Source: Lachnospiraceae bacterium
GTDB taxonomy: Bacteria > Bacillota > Clostridia > Lachnospirales > Lachnospiraceae
Assembly (NCBI GenBank): GCA_015056865.1
Contig: SVFM01000025.1
Coordinates: forward strand, 1 to 39,998
Reading direction: 5' to 3'
DNA length: 39,998 nt
A model generated the notes under the pieces. The model was not told the DNA's origin, searched no databases, and saw nothing but the letters and a program-made list of their open reading frames with translations. Every line of letters starts with the position of its first letter. Position 1 is the first letter of the stretch. Of the stretch, positions 27,884-35,886 are shown in pieces. The position numbers and the translations under genes were made by a program.

Positions 27884-29027
27884 GTGGTTGAATTGGATCA
27901 GATGAAATCTAAATTATTAGCCTATGAAACACCATTAGCGGAAGTGAGGGATTCACTTTGACCTGGCTAACAAGTCAAAGCGAATAGAAGAACTGGAGAT
28001 GGAGATGGAGGCTCCCGGCTTTTGGGATAATCCGGAACGCTCCAACAAACAAATGAAGGAGCTGAAAAATCTCAAGGATACCAGACAGAAGTATCAGGAT
28101 CTGGAGACCGGCTATGAGGACATACTGACCTTGATCGAACTTGGTTACGAAGAGAATGACGAAAGTCTGATTCCGGAGATTCAGCAAGAACTGGAGAATT
28201 TTGAAACCACCTTTGAGGAGATGCGGATCGGAACTCTTCTGGCAGGCGAGTATGACAAAAACAATGTGATCCTGAAGTTGAATGCAGGCGCAGGAGGAAC
28301 AGAGAGCTGTGACTGGTGTTCCATGTTGTACCGGATGTATACCCGCTGGGCAGAGCGGAAGGGGTATTCTGTGGAGATACTGGACTATCTGGACGGTGAC
28401 GAGGCCGGCATCAAATCCGTGACCTTCCAGGTAAACGGCCTGAATGCCTATGGATATCTGAAATCGGAGAAGGGTGTGCACCGGCTGGTGCGTATTTCTC
28501 CTTTTAATGCCCAGGGAAAGCGTCAGACCTCCTTTGTATCATTGGATGTCATGCCGGAGATCGAGGAAGATCTGGATATCGATATTGACGAAAAGGATCT
28601 GCGCATTGATACATATCGAAGCAGCGGAGCCGGTGGTCAGCATATCAACAAAACATCCTCGGCTATCCGTATTACCCATATTCCCACAGGGACAGTGGTA
28701 CAGTGCCAGAATGAAAGATCCCAGTTCCAGAACAAGGACAAGGCCATGCAGATGCTGAAAGCGAAGCTGTTCCTTTTGAAACAGGAGGCCAATGCAGAGA
28801 AATTATCCGATATCCGGGGAGAAGTAAAGGACATTGCCTGGGGCAACCAGATCAGATCCTATGTGCTCCAGCCTTACACTATGGTAAAGGACCACAGAAC
28901 AGGAGCTGAGAGCGGCAATGCGGACGCAGTGCTGGACGGTGGCCTGGATCCCTTCATCAATGCATATTTGAAATGGATCAGCACGGGAAAGACGGCCGGA
29001 GATACGCAGGATGATATGTCGGTATAA
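27884..29027 (+). CDS. prfB: Peptide chain release factor 2, made by programmed +1 frameshift
   Basis: RF2 frees the peptide at UAA and UGA. The zero frame runs from GTG at 27884 (MVELDQMKSKLL) for 25 codons to CTT, then TGA at 27959-27961. A +1 shift reads GAC at 27960-27962 and continues to 29027, joining 27884-27958 with 27960-29027, for 380 residues. With this start the codon-recognition tripeptide SPF falls at 205-207 and the catalytic GGQ at 250-252, the same numbers as in E. coli RF2. An uninterrupted call would begin at 27999 and lose the first 38 residues. The C-terminus is extended by about ten residues. It follows secA. Confidence 0.96.
27941..27962 (+). promoter_or_regulatory. Programmed +1 frameshift site of prfB
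   Basis: The slippery CTT (27956-27958) is followed by TGA and C, the poor-context stop used for RF2 autoregulation. A Shine-Dalgarno-like GAGGG lies just upstream (27946-27950), as in other prfB genes. Low RF2 lets the ribosome slip and make more RF2. Confidence 0.95.
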
Positions 29028-29078
29028 GAGGAGCGTGAATGCTCTTTGACGGTTTAACGGAAAATTGGAACAATATAT

Positions 29079-29111
29079 AACCGGAAGGTGTTATGCCTTC
29101 CGGTTATTCTA
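29079..29111 (+). terminator. Terminator after prfB
   Basis: A 10-bp stem (AACCGGAAGG at 29079-29088, CCTTCCGGTT at 29096-29105) with a 7-nt loop and a T-rich tail. Confidence 0.65.
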
Positions 29112-29156
29112 TTCGTGAAAAGCCAAGGACGTTTTGTCATCTTGCTTGGCTTGTGC

Positions 29157-29876
29157 TTATTCCCCCTGCGGATTCATCAAATCCAAATAAAAGTTTGCGG
29201 CAGTCATGTTTTGGTAGGGGAATACCCATAACAGACCGATTCCTAAAGTCAGGAAAGCCAGAAGATAAAGGGGGATAAAGCTGAGTTGGATATAAAGCAA
29301 TCTCTTTTTATGGCCCTTCATGATACGCATGCTGTAGCGAAGAATTTCTCCGGTGCTCAGGGAGGGATGATCCAGCAGCAGGTAAAATACCTGACTGAAC
29401 AGCAGGGAAGCGTATACATATGCGATCACAGCGAGGATCATGACAGTGTATAGTATCAGTAGGGAACTGAACTTTGTAATGTCTAAAAAGAATAAGGGCA
29501 ACTGGACTACCTGAACCAAAAGTACTGAAAACAGCGATACAAACAGAGATAAAAGTAGTGATTTGTCCAGTTGATTTCTAAATCCGTAGATCAAATCTGA
29601 AATTTTTCGGGGTTGGCCACAGATAATGTTCAGGCAAAAGAGGGCGATGCCTACATTGGTCACACCTAAAAGAGCTGATAAAAGGTAACTGATGCCCTGG
29701 CTGATCAGGTAGCCGGCCAGGCTGCCTGTGGAAACCATCCCGGAGAAAAGGGCAGATGCCGCAAAGCTGGCAACCTCTATCAATACCAGCATGGCAATGG
29801 CCAGACCATAATTTCCTGTCATTTGTATGCGTGCCCGCTCTTTCAGTTGGGCACTTGTCTGATACTTTCGATCCAT
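29157..29876 (-). CDS. DUF975 family membrane protein
   Basis: 239 residues with about five or six membrane segments. The opening KYQTSAQLKERARIQMTGNYG and the amphipathic stretch LSTGEILRYSMRIMKGHKK before the last membrane segments are typical of DUF975, a family of unknown function common in Lachnospiraceae and lactobacilli. The start follows a GGAGAT site. It is the second gene of a minus-strand pair, 25 bases after its neighbour, and its stop lies close to the prfB terminator. Confidence 0.88.
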   Translation of the reverse strand: MDRKYQTSAQLKERARIQMTGNYGLAIAMLVLIEVASFAASALFSGMVSTGSLAGYLISQGISYLLSALLGVTNVGIALFCLNIICGQPRKISDLIYGFRNQLDKSLLLSLFVSLFSVLLVQVVQLPLFFLDITKFSSLLILYTVMILAVIAYVYASLLFSQVFYLLLDHPSLSTGEILRYSMRIMKGHKKRLLYIQLSFIPLYLLAFLTLGIGLLWVFPYQNMTAANFYLDLMNPQGE

Positions 29877-29901
29877 AAATATCTCCTGCTATATTATTTG
29901 C

Positions 29902-30318
29902 CTATTGAAACAGGCTGTCATAGTCAATTCCGTAGTTTTCAAGCTGTGTCTTATAATCCTCACCATATAGGGACTCCATCAGTTGATTCCGGATCTCTTC
30001 ACCGGTCATGGTGGAGGTGTCCATCTGGCTTAGTGTGGAAAACATGGTGGAAAACATGGTGATCAGGGCCATCAGCGTAAACATAATCCCTGTTCCCAGA
30101 CCAATAGAGGAGAGAACGCATCCTATTTTCGCCGGAGGCGACATTTTTCTTTTCCTGCGGGAGAGCACTGCAAATAAAATGCCCAGAGCACCCAGCGGGA
30201 TGGATAAAAGCCCTGTGCACATCATGCTGAGAGCTGTTATCCCCAGTATCAGGGCGGCTGTGGCAAAAGAATTCTTTTCATATGGTCTGTACGTGTAGTG
30301 ACCGTTATAATAATCCAT
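29902..30318 (-). CDS. DUF4190-like small membrane protein
   Basis: 138 residues: a Tyr-rich cytoplasmic start, two membrane segments that form a hairpin (about 18-52, joined by a Gly-rich turn, SIPLGALGILFAVLSRRKRK) and another at about 65-88, then an acidic tail. The ALILGI start of the first segment and the LSRRKRK end match the DUF4190 pattern. Function is unknown. It leads a two-gene minus-strand operon with the DUF975 gene. Confidence 0.75.
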   Translation of the reverse strand: MDYYNGHYTYRPYEKNSFATAALILGITALSMMCTGLLSIPLGALGILFAVLSRRKRKMSPPAKIGCVLSSIGLGTGIMFTLMALITMFSTMFSTLSQMDTSTMTGEEIRNQLMESLYGEDYKTQLENYGIDYDSLFQ

Positions 30319-30347
30319 AAATCACATCTCCATCGGTTAGTGTTATT

Positions 30348-30376
30348 ATTTTATCACTTTTGCTGTTTGTTTACAA
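30348..30376 (-). promoter_or_regulatory. Promoter of the DUF4190/DUF975 operon
   Basis: On the minus strand: TTGTAA (30371-30376), 17-bp spacer, TAAAAT (30348-30353). It lies back to back with the tex promoter. Confidence 0.65.
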
Positions 30377-30396
30377 GAAAGGATAAACATTTTTCA

Positions 30397-30425
30397 TTGA
30401 AACCCGGGCGCAAATTCAGTATAAT
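30397..30425 (+). promoter_or_regulatory. Promoter of tex
   Basis: TTGAAA (30397-30402), 17-bp spacer, TATAAT (30420-30425), 33 bases before the start codon. Confidence 0.75.
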
Positions 30426-30458
30426 GGCAATAGCATTTACAACGCCCGGAGGTTAAAC

Positions 30459-32828
30459 ATGGACATTATTAAGAAAATTACAGAAGAATTGCAGGTGCAA
30501 AAGTGGCAGGTGGAGGCCGCCGTAGCCTTGATCGATGAGGGAAACACCATTCCTTTTATTTCTCGATACCGAAAGGAGGCTACAGGTGCTTTAAATGACG
30601 AGCAACTGCGCGATCTGCATGAGCGTTTGGGATATCTCAGAGGTCTGGAGGAGAAGAAACAGCAGGTACTGGGAAGCATTCAGGAGCAGGGGAAATTGAC
30701 GGAGGAGCTGCGAGACAGGATTCTGGCTGCAGAGACTTTGGTGGTTGTGGAGGATCTGTACCGGCCCTATCGCCCCAAGAGAAAGACCAGAGCCAGCGTG
30801 GCAAGGGAGAAAGGTCTGGAAGGACTGGCAGAGTTTATTCTGGCCCAGGAGACCACAGTACCCTTGGAGGAAGAAGCAGCAAAATATGTGACAGGACCGG
30901 ATGTAGAAGAGGACAAGCAGGTGAAAACTGTGGCGGAGGCGCTGCAAGGGGCAAAGGACATCATTGCAGAGAGCATATCCGATGAGGCGGATTACCGTAT
31001 ATATATTCGTGACATTACCATGGAGGAGGGCAGTATCTCTTCTGTGGCCAAGGACGAAAAAGCACAGAGCGTGTATGAGATGTACTATAATTATGAAGAG
31101 GCTTTGAAGAAGGCTGCAGGGCACAGAATACTGGCTCTCAACCGCGGAGAGAACGAAAAAGTGTTGACTGTAAAAGTCAATGCGCCTGTGGAACGAATTT
31201 TGATTTATCTGGAGAAAAAAGTCATTACTGTCAACAACCCCGTCACCAGTCCGGTTTTGCGGGAAACCATATGTGACAGTTATGAAAGACTGATTGCACC
31301 TGCCATTGAAAGAGAGATTCGGAATGAGCTGACAGAGAAGGCAGAGGACGGGGCTATCAGCGTGTTTGGAAAGAATCTGGAGCAGCTGCTGATGCAGCCT
31401 CCCATCGCCGGAAAGGTGGTTTTGGGCTGGGACCCGGCCTTCCGTACCGGATGCAAGTTGGCGGTGGTTGATTCTACGGGAAAGGTACTTGACACGAAAG
31501 TCATTTATCCCACAGCCCCTCAAAATAAGGTAGAGGAGTCCAAGGCAGAGCTGAAACGGTTGATCAAAAAATATAATGTCTCTCTGATCTCTGTGGGCAA
31601 CGGCACCGCATCCAGAGAATCGGAGCAGGTCATCGTGGAACTGATCAAGGAGCTGGACAGACCGGTGCAGTATGTGATCGTCAACGAGGCGGGTGCTTCC
31701 GTATACTCTGCAAGCAAGCTGGCAACGGAGGAATTTCCTAACTTTGACGTGGGACAAAGAAGTGCGGCTTCCATTGCAAGAAGATTGCAGGATCCTTTGG
31801 CAGAACTGGTAAAGATCGATCCTAAGTCCATCGGCGTAGGTCAGTATCAGCATGATATGAATCAGAAAAAACTGAGCGAGACACTGGGGGGCGTGGTGGA
31901 GGACTGCGTGAACAAGGTTGGCGTGGATCTGAATACCGCATCCGCATCTTTGCTGGAATATATATCCGGCATTACCAAGACCATTGCCAAAAATATTGTG
32001 GATTACCGGGAGACCAATGGTAGATTTGTAAATCGCAGACAACTTTTGAAGGTGGCTAAGCTGGGACCGAAGGCTTATGAACAGTGTGCAGGTTTTCTGC
32101 GCATCCTGGATGGGGAGAATCCGCTGGATGCCACCAGTGTGCATCCGGAGTCCTACCAGGCGGCCATGCAGTTGCTGGACAAGCTTGGCTTAACCATGGA
32201 GGATGTACGGGAAGCCCAGAAAAAGGCTGCTACCCAGAAGAACCAGGGCAGGAAGGCACCTGCTCCTCAAAAGGAACAGCCGAGACAAAAGTCCAAGGCA
32301 AAGGCGGTGCAGGTGCGAAATACAGATACCGCCATGGGTAAGGCTCTGGCAGCGGCCCTGCAGGGTATGGGCGTAGCAGAGCAGGAAACACCGGCTGTGG
32401 CTACACAAACTGGGGGCGACGGGATCTCCGGCCTGGAGAAAAAGGTGAAGGACAAAGCGAAATTGGCCAAGGAGCTGGGCATCGGTGAACTGACTCTGAC
32501 AGATATTTTAAAGGAATTGGAGAAACCGGCAAGAGATCCCAGAGAGGACATGCCCGCGCCCATCCTGCGAAGTGATGTGCTGGATATGGAAGATTTAAAG
32601 CCCGGTATGATCTTAAAGGGGACGGTTCGGAACGTGATCGATTTTGGTGTGTTTGTGGATATTGGCGTGCATCAGGACGGGCTGGTTCACATTTCCCAGA
32701 TCACGGAGAAATATATCAAGCATCCGCTGGAAGCCGTCAGCGTGGGGGATGTGGTGGATGTTCAGGTGTTGGGAGTGGACATGGCCAAGAAACGTATTTC
32801 CCTGACTATGAAGATCGGGAAGAAATAG
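30459..32828 (+). CDS. tex: Tex family RNA-binding protein
   Basis: A 789-residue nucleic-acid binding protein linked to transcription processivity and stress survival. Order of parts: the Tex N-terminal helical region (ALIDEGNTIPFISRYRKEATGAL, about 23-45), the YqgF-like RNase H fold (around 325-450), helix-hairpin-helix repeats (about 480-560), then a Lys/Gln/Ala-rich low-complexity linker (about 585-650) and a C-terminal S1 domain (about 708-785, GTVRNVIDFGVFVDIGVHQDGLVHIS). The linker between the HhH repeats and the S1 domain is longer than in compact relatives. The ribosome site is GGAGG. The gene is monocistronic. Confidence 0.94.
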   Translation: MDIIKKITEELQVQKWQVEAAVALIDEGNTIPFISRYRKEATGALNDEQLRDLHERLGYLRGLEEKKQQVLGSIQEQGKLTEELRDRILAAETLVVVEDLYRPYRPKRKTRASVAREKGLEGLAEFILAQETTVPLEEEAAKYVTGPDVEEDKQVKTVAEALQGAKDIIAESISDEADYRIYIRDITMEEGSISSVAKDEKAQSVYEMYYNYEEALKKAAGHRILALNRGENEKVLTVKVNAPVERILIYLEKKVITVNNPVTSPVLRETICDSYERLIAPAIEREIRNELTEKAEDGAISVFGKNLEQLLMQPPIAGKVVLGWDPAFRTGCKLAVVDSTGKVLDTKVIYPTAPQNKVEESKAELKRLIKKYNVSLISVGNGTASRESEQVIVELIKELDRPVQYVIVNEAGASVYSASKLATEEFPNFDVGQRSAASIARRLQDPLAELVKIDPKSIGVGQYQHDMNQKKLSETLGGVVEDCVNKVGVDLNTASASLLEYISGITKTIAKNIVDYRETNGRFVNRRQLLKVAKLGPKAYEQCAGFLRILDGENPLDATSVHPESYQAAMQLLDKLGLTMEDVREAQKKAATQKNQGRKAPAPQKEQPRQKSKAKAVQVRNTDTAMGKALAAALQGMGVAEQETPAVATQTGGDGISGLEKKVKDKAKLAKELGIGELTLTDILKELEKPARDPREDMPAPILRSDVLDMEDLKPGMILKGTVRNVIDFGVFVDIGVHQDGLVHISQITEKYIKHPLEAVSVGDVVDVQVLGVDMAKKRISLTMKIGKK

Positions 32829-32829
32829 C

Positions 32830-32858
32830 TTGTATTCGTCGGCTGAATGGGTTATAAT
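32830..32858 (+). promoter_or_regulatory. Promoter of the FMN riboswitch-ribU unit
   Basis: TTGTAT (32830-32835), 17-bp spacer, TATAAT (32853-32858), 20 bases before the riboswitch. It overlaps the end of tex. Confidence 0.7.
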
Positions 32859-32877
32859 ATCCCCGTATAGAAGTAAA

Positions 32878-33015
32878 TTCTTCGGGGTTGGGTGAAATTC
32901 CCTACTGGCGGTGATGCCTGCTATGCAGGATGAGTCCGCGACCCGTCTGCCTTGTGCAGGTCGGCTGAGCCGGTCAGAATCCGGCACCAACAGTACAGTC
33001 TGGATGAAAGAAGAA
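32878..33015 (+). promoter_or_regulatory. FMN riboswitch (RFN element)
   Basis: All conserved RFN blocks are present in order: GGGTGAAATTCCC (32889-32901), CTGGCGGT, GAGTCCGCGACCC, GAGCCGGTCAGAATCCGG, and CAACAGTACAGTCTGGATG near 32988-33006. The closing P1 stem is TTCTTC (32878-32883) with GAAGAA (33010-33015). A terminator follows at 33040, so FMN binding most likely causes early termination ahead of ribU. Confidence 0.97.
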
Positions 33016-33039
33016 ACAAAGAGCGCAGTGCGTCCTTTT

Positions 33040-33068
33040 GCCCCGGGAGTATGTCCCGGGGCTTTTTT
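33040..33068 (+). terminator. Riboswitch-controlled terminator
   Basis: A GC stem (GCCCCGGGA at 33040-33048, TCCCGGGGC at 33054-33062) with a 5-nt loop, followed by six T. It lies between the RFN element and ribU. Confidence 0.9.
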
Positions 33069-33141
33069 AAATTTATAGGAACACTGGGCTTGATGCAAGA
33101 AGAATTTCCTTCAAGATAAACAACTTAGGAGGAAGAAAAAA

Positions 33142-33867
33142 ATGAATGGACTTTGGAAAAGTATTACGGAAAATGTGGTGTTTGTATTGGAGTTTTTGGC
33201 TGTGGTAGCGGCCATGTTTGTGATCGCCTGGCTGATCGAAAAGCTTTCACAAAAACGGCGTGGTAAAAAAGAGAAGATCTTGGACGCCCGGAGTCTTGCT
33301 ATGATCGGCATGTTCTCGGCGGTGGCTATGATCCTGTTTTTGTTTGAGTTTCCCCTGCCTTTTGCACCGGGTTTTTATGAGGTGGATTTCAGCGAGCTTC
33401 CGGTGCTGATCGGAACCTTTGCATTCGGACCGGTGGCAGGTGTGTTGATCGAATTTTGTAAAATTGTATTAAAGCTGGTAGTAAAAGGTACCAGTACGGC
33501 TTTTGTAGGTGACCTGGCTAACTTTGTGGTGGGCTGCAGCCTGCTGCTTCCGGCCTCATTTGTCTATGAATGGAAAAAGACAAAAGCTGGTGCAGCCATT
33601 GCTTTGACAGTGGGATCCCTCAGTATGACGATCTTTGGCTCTCTTTTCAACGCGGTTTATCTGCTGCCCACCTTTGCCAAGATGTTTGAGATGCCTGTGG
33701 AGGGACTGATCGCAATGGGAACAGCCATCAATCCGGCGATCACGGATCTGACCACCTTTGTGTTCTTTGCGGTGGCACCTTTGAACCTGCTTAAGAGTGG
33801 CGTGGTATCCCTGCTGACGATGTTTGTGTATAAGCCCCTGCGTGTCATTATGAAAAGCCGAAAATAA
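33142..33867 (+). CDS. ribU: Riboflavin ECF transporter S component
   Basis: A 241-residue substrate-binding membrane subunit of an energy-coupling factor transporter that imports riboflavin with the shared EcfA/A'/T module, which is not in this window. Support comes from the FMN riboswitch directly upstream and the RibU pattern: a FLFEFPLPFAPGFYEVDFSELPVLIG segment (about 64-90), GTSTAFVGDLANFVVG (about 116-131), and about six helices. It carries an extra N-terminal membrane segment and basic linker (about residues 1-48). The start follows AGGAGGAA. Confidence 0.94.
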   Translation: MNGLWKSITENVVFVLEFLAVVAAMFVIAWLIEKLSQKRRGKKEKILDARSLAMIGMFSAVAMILFLFEFPLPFAPGFYEVDFSELPVLIGTFAFGPVAGVLIEFCKIVLKLVVKGTSTAFVGDLANFVVGCSLLLPASFVYEWKKTKAGAAIALTVGSLSMTIFGSLFNAVYLLPTFAKMFEMPVEGLIAMGTAINPAITDLTTFVFFAVAPLNLLKSGVVSLLTMFVYKPLRVIMKSRK

Positions 33868-33869
33868 TC

Positions 33870-33898
33870 TTGCTTTTTCTGTGGGGAGTCAATATAAT
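33870..33898 (+). promoter_or_regulatory. Promoter ahead of the long inverted repeat
   Basis: TTGCTT (33870-33875), 17-bp spacer, TATAAT (33893-33898), starting just after the ribU stop. A transcript from here would pass the 33916 hairpin and the inverted repeat before the YcxB-like and t6A genes. Confidence 0.55.
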
Positions 33899-33915
33899 TA
33901 CTATATAGTTGGAGC

Positions 33916-33949
33916 GATAAAAGCACCTGCGACAGTGGGTGCTTTTATC
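33916..33949 (+). terminator. Hairpin between ribU and the inverted repeat
   Basis: A perfect 12-bp stem (GATAAAAGCACC at 33916-33927, GGTGCTTTTATC at 33938-33949) with a 10-nt loop. The four T are part of the stem, so it could end ribU transcripts or act as an attenuator for the promoter at 33870. Confidence 0.55.
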
Positions 33950-34178
33950 CTAAGAATCCTTTTTAGCAGGCGGTTCTGTATTTGTTTCGGGAGGGCTTTG
34001 GCCCGGAGTTTGTCGAAGGGCCCTTGAAAAACGTCAGCACTTGAATTTTTCAAGCAGACCTGCGTAGAAAAATTCAAGTGCTGACGTTTTTCATGGAACG
34101 AAAGTGTGCCCCAGAGAAATTTCGGACCAAAGCCCTCCCGGAACAGGTGCAGGATCACCTGCTAAAAAGGATTCTTAG
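33950..34178. repeat. 229-bp long near-palindromic element, MITE-like
   Basis: Its ends are perfect 21-bp inverted repeats (33950-33970 and 34158-34178, starting CTAAGAATCC). Inside there is a 14-bp perfect pair (CGGGAGGGCTTTGG at 33988-34001, its complement at 34127-34140) and a perfect 26-bp central pair (34026-34051 and 34067-34092) around a 15-nt loop. Several mismatches between arms are G-U compatible in RNA. A TA dinucleotide at each outer edge is what IS630/Tc1-type elements duplicate. It has no own transposase and no credible gene. Confidence 0.75.
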
Positions 34179-34200
34179 TATAGAAAGGAACCATAGAACC

Positions 34201-34677
34201 ATGATTGAATTTGATGTAAAGATAAAGGCGGGAGATCTGTATGATTATATGCTCCGTCATACTTACAATAGCCCGGCTGGGATTTTGGGCAGTGGTGTAG
34301 GTGCAGTGATGGTGGTTGCAGGTGCTATGCAGGGCAAGTGGCTGTTTGTCATATTGGGAGCCATTCTACTGCTGTATTTGCCCTGGTCTTTGTGGATCAG
34401 AAGCAGCCGCCAGGTGCTGAGTAATCCGGCTTTCGCCAAGCCTCTTCACTATTGCATGGATGAAGAGGGGGTCAGTGTATCCCAGGATGAACAGACGCAG
34501 AAGCTAAGCTGGGCGGACATGTATAAGGCAGTATCTACCGGTAAGAGTATTATCTTATATACAAGCAAGGTAAATGCATGTATTTTTCCCAAGAGGGATC
34601 TGAAGGACAAGAGTATGCAGGTGATCCGGATGATCTGCACGCATATGGATGCCTCCAAGGTAAAGATCAGACAGTGA
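34201..34677 (+). CDS. YcxB-like membrane protein
   Basis: 158 residues with an N-terminal strand region, two membrane segments (about 27-43 and 46-64), and a cytoplasmic domain with the segments YCMDEEGVSVSQDEQTQKLSWADMYKAVSTGKSIILYTS and FPKRDL. This layout is that of the YcxB-like C-terminal domain family, of unknown function. The ATG at 34201 is preferred: an in-frame upstream reading from 34078 would consist of the inverted repeat. An AAAGGAA site is ten bases before it. It is 10 bases ahead of tsaE and likely shares its transcript. Confidence 0.8.
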   Translation: MIEFDVKIKAGDLYDYMLRHTYNSPAGILGSGVGAVMVVAGAMQGKWLFVILGAILLLYLPWSLWIRSSRQVLSNPAFAKPLHYCMDEEGVSVSQDEQTQKLSWADMYKAVSTGKSIILYTSKVNACIFPKRDLKDKSMQVIRMICTHMDASKVKIRQ

Positions 34678-34687
34678 GGTAGGAAAC

Positions 34688-35134
34688 ATGGTACAAATAT
34701 TTGAGACATTTCAGGAAGACCAGACCAGACAGCTGGGTTGTCTTTTGGGGCAGCAGGTAAAGCCGGGACAGGTCTACACCCTGACCGGAGATCTGGGGGT
34801 GGGAAAGACCGTGTTTTGCCAGGGGTTTGCCGCCGGGCTGGGTATTACGGAGGCGGTTTGCAGCCCAACCTTTACTATTGTGCAGATTTATGAAAGCGGT
34901 AGGCTGCCGCTGTATCATTTTGATGCGTACCGCATCGGTGATGTGGAGGAGATGGAAGAGATCGGGTATGAGGATTATTTTTACGGGGAAGGGGTTTGTC
35001 TGATCGAGTGGGCAGAGCTGATCCGTGAGATACTTCCGGAGAACTATGGGAGTATTACCATAGAAAAAGATTTGGAAAAAGGTTTTGATTATCGAAGGAT
35101 CACCATAGAAGATGCAGAGGAAATAAAGAGATGA
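34688..35134 (+). CDS. tsaE: tRNA t6A synthesis ATPase TsaE
   Basis: A 148-residue ATPase that resets the TsaB-TsaD complex in making N6-threonylcarbamoyladenosine at position 37 of ANN-reading tRNAs. Walker A is GDLGVGKT (residues 34-41). The SPTFTIVQIYE and YHFDAYRI segments are typical. It overlaps tsaB by four bases (ATGA at 35131), and tsaB overlaps rimI, so the three are coupled. Confidence 0.96.
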   Translation: MVQIFETFQEDQTRQLGCLLGQQVKPGQVYTLTGDLGVGKTVFCQGFAAGLGITEAVCSPTFTIVQIYESGRLPLYHFDAYRIGDVEEMEEIGYEDYFYGEGVCLIEWAELIREILPENYGSITIEKDLEKGFDYRRITIEDAEEIKR

Positions 35135-35886
35135 AAATATTGGCGCTGGACAGTTCGGGGCTGGTGGCATCCGTGGCCCTGGTGCAGGATGGAGTCCTGC
35201 TGGGAGAATATACAATTAATCATAAGAAGACACATTCTCAAACTTTGTTGCCTATGCTGGAGCAATTAAAGGGAATGACAGAGTTACAGCTTGAGGAGAT
35301 TGATGCCATTGCGGTGGCATCCGGACCGGGTTCTTTTACAGGCCTGCGCATTGGCAGCGCGACTGCCAAGGGTCTGGGGCTTGCCTTGGATAAGCCTTTG
35401 GTGGAGGTCCCTACATTGGAAGGGCTGGCTTATCAGTTTTATGGTACAGACAGGCTGGTCTGTCCGCTGATGGATGCCAGAAGAAATCAAGTGTACACCG
35501 GCATTTATGAGTTCCTGCGGACCCGGGAGGGATGTCTGGAACAGCAGGCTTTGGTGGACCAATGCGCTGTGGATGTGAAGGAGATTATAGAGCGGGTCTG
35601 CGAATTGTGTAAAGACGGGCGGGAAGTGATCTTTTTGGGTGACGGTGTGCCCGTTTATGAAGAGATACTGCGCCGGGAAATGAAGGTGCCTTATGTTTTG
35701 GCACCGGCTCATAAAAACAGACAGAGTGCAGCTGCGGTGGCGGCTTTGGCGGAAGTATATTATCAAAAAGGAAAAACTGTGTCTGCGGCGGCTCATCAGC
35801 CGGATTACCTTCGCTTAAGTCAGGCAGAGCGGGAGCGAAACGAACAGCAGACTTCCATGGCCCGGAAGGAGCAGGAGAATGCATAG
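35131..35886 (+). CDS. tsaB: tRNA t6A synthesis protein TsaB
   Basis: 251 residues; an inactive relative of TsaD that forms its scaffold partner. The ASKHA-fold opening MKILALDSSG and the signature AVASGPGSFTGLRIG (about 67-81) are clear, as is the HSQTLLP segment. It sits between tsaE and rimI with overlaps on both sides (four and eight bases). Confidence 0.96.
   Translation: MKILALDSSGLVASVALVQDGVLLGEYTINHKKTHSQTLLPMLEQLKGMTELQLEEIDAIAVASGPGSFTGLRIGSATAKGLGLALDKPLVEVPTLEGLAYQFYGTDRLVCPLMDARRNQVYTGIYEFLRTREGCLEQQALVDQCAVDVKEIIERVCELCKDGREVIFLGDGVPVYEEILRREMKVPYVLAPAHKNRQSAAAVAALAEVYYQKGKTVSAAAHQPDYLRLSQAERERNEQQTSMARKEQENA

Noticed and set aside
30591..32144. 517-codon minus-strand open frame opposite tex
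   Set aside because: Shadow of the tex codon pattern: Cys/His/Leu-rich, no ribosome site, no family resemblance, while the plus strand encodes a complete Tex protein.
33950..34178. Integron attC site or CRISPR-like repeat
   Set aside because: No RYYYAAC core sites, no integrase, and only one palindrome, not an array.
34078..34200. N-terminal extension of the YcxB-like protein and a minus-strand frame at 33901-34158
   Set aside because: Both are reading frames through the inverted repeat; the YcxB-like gene has a better start at 34201.
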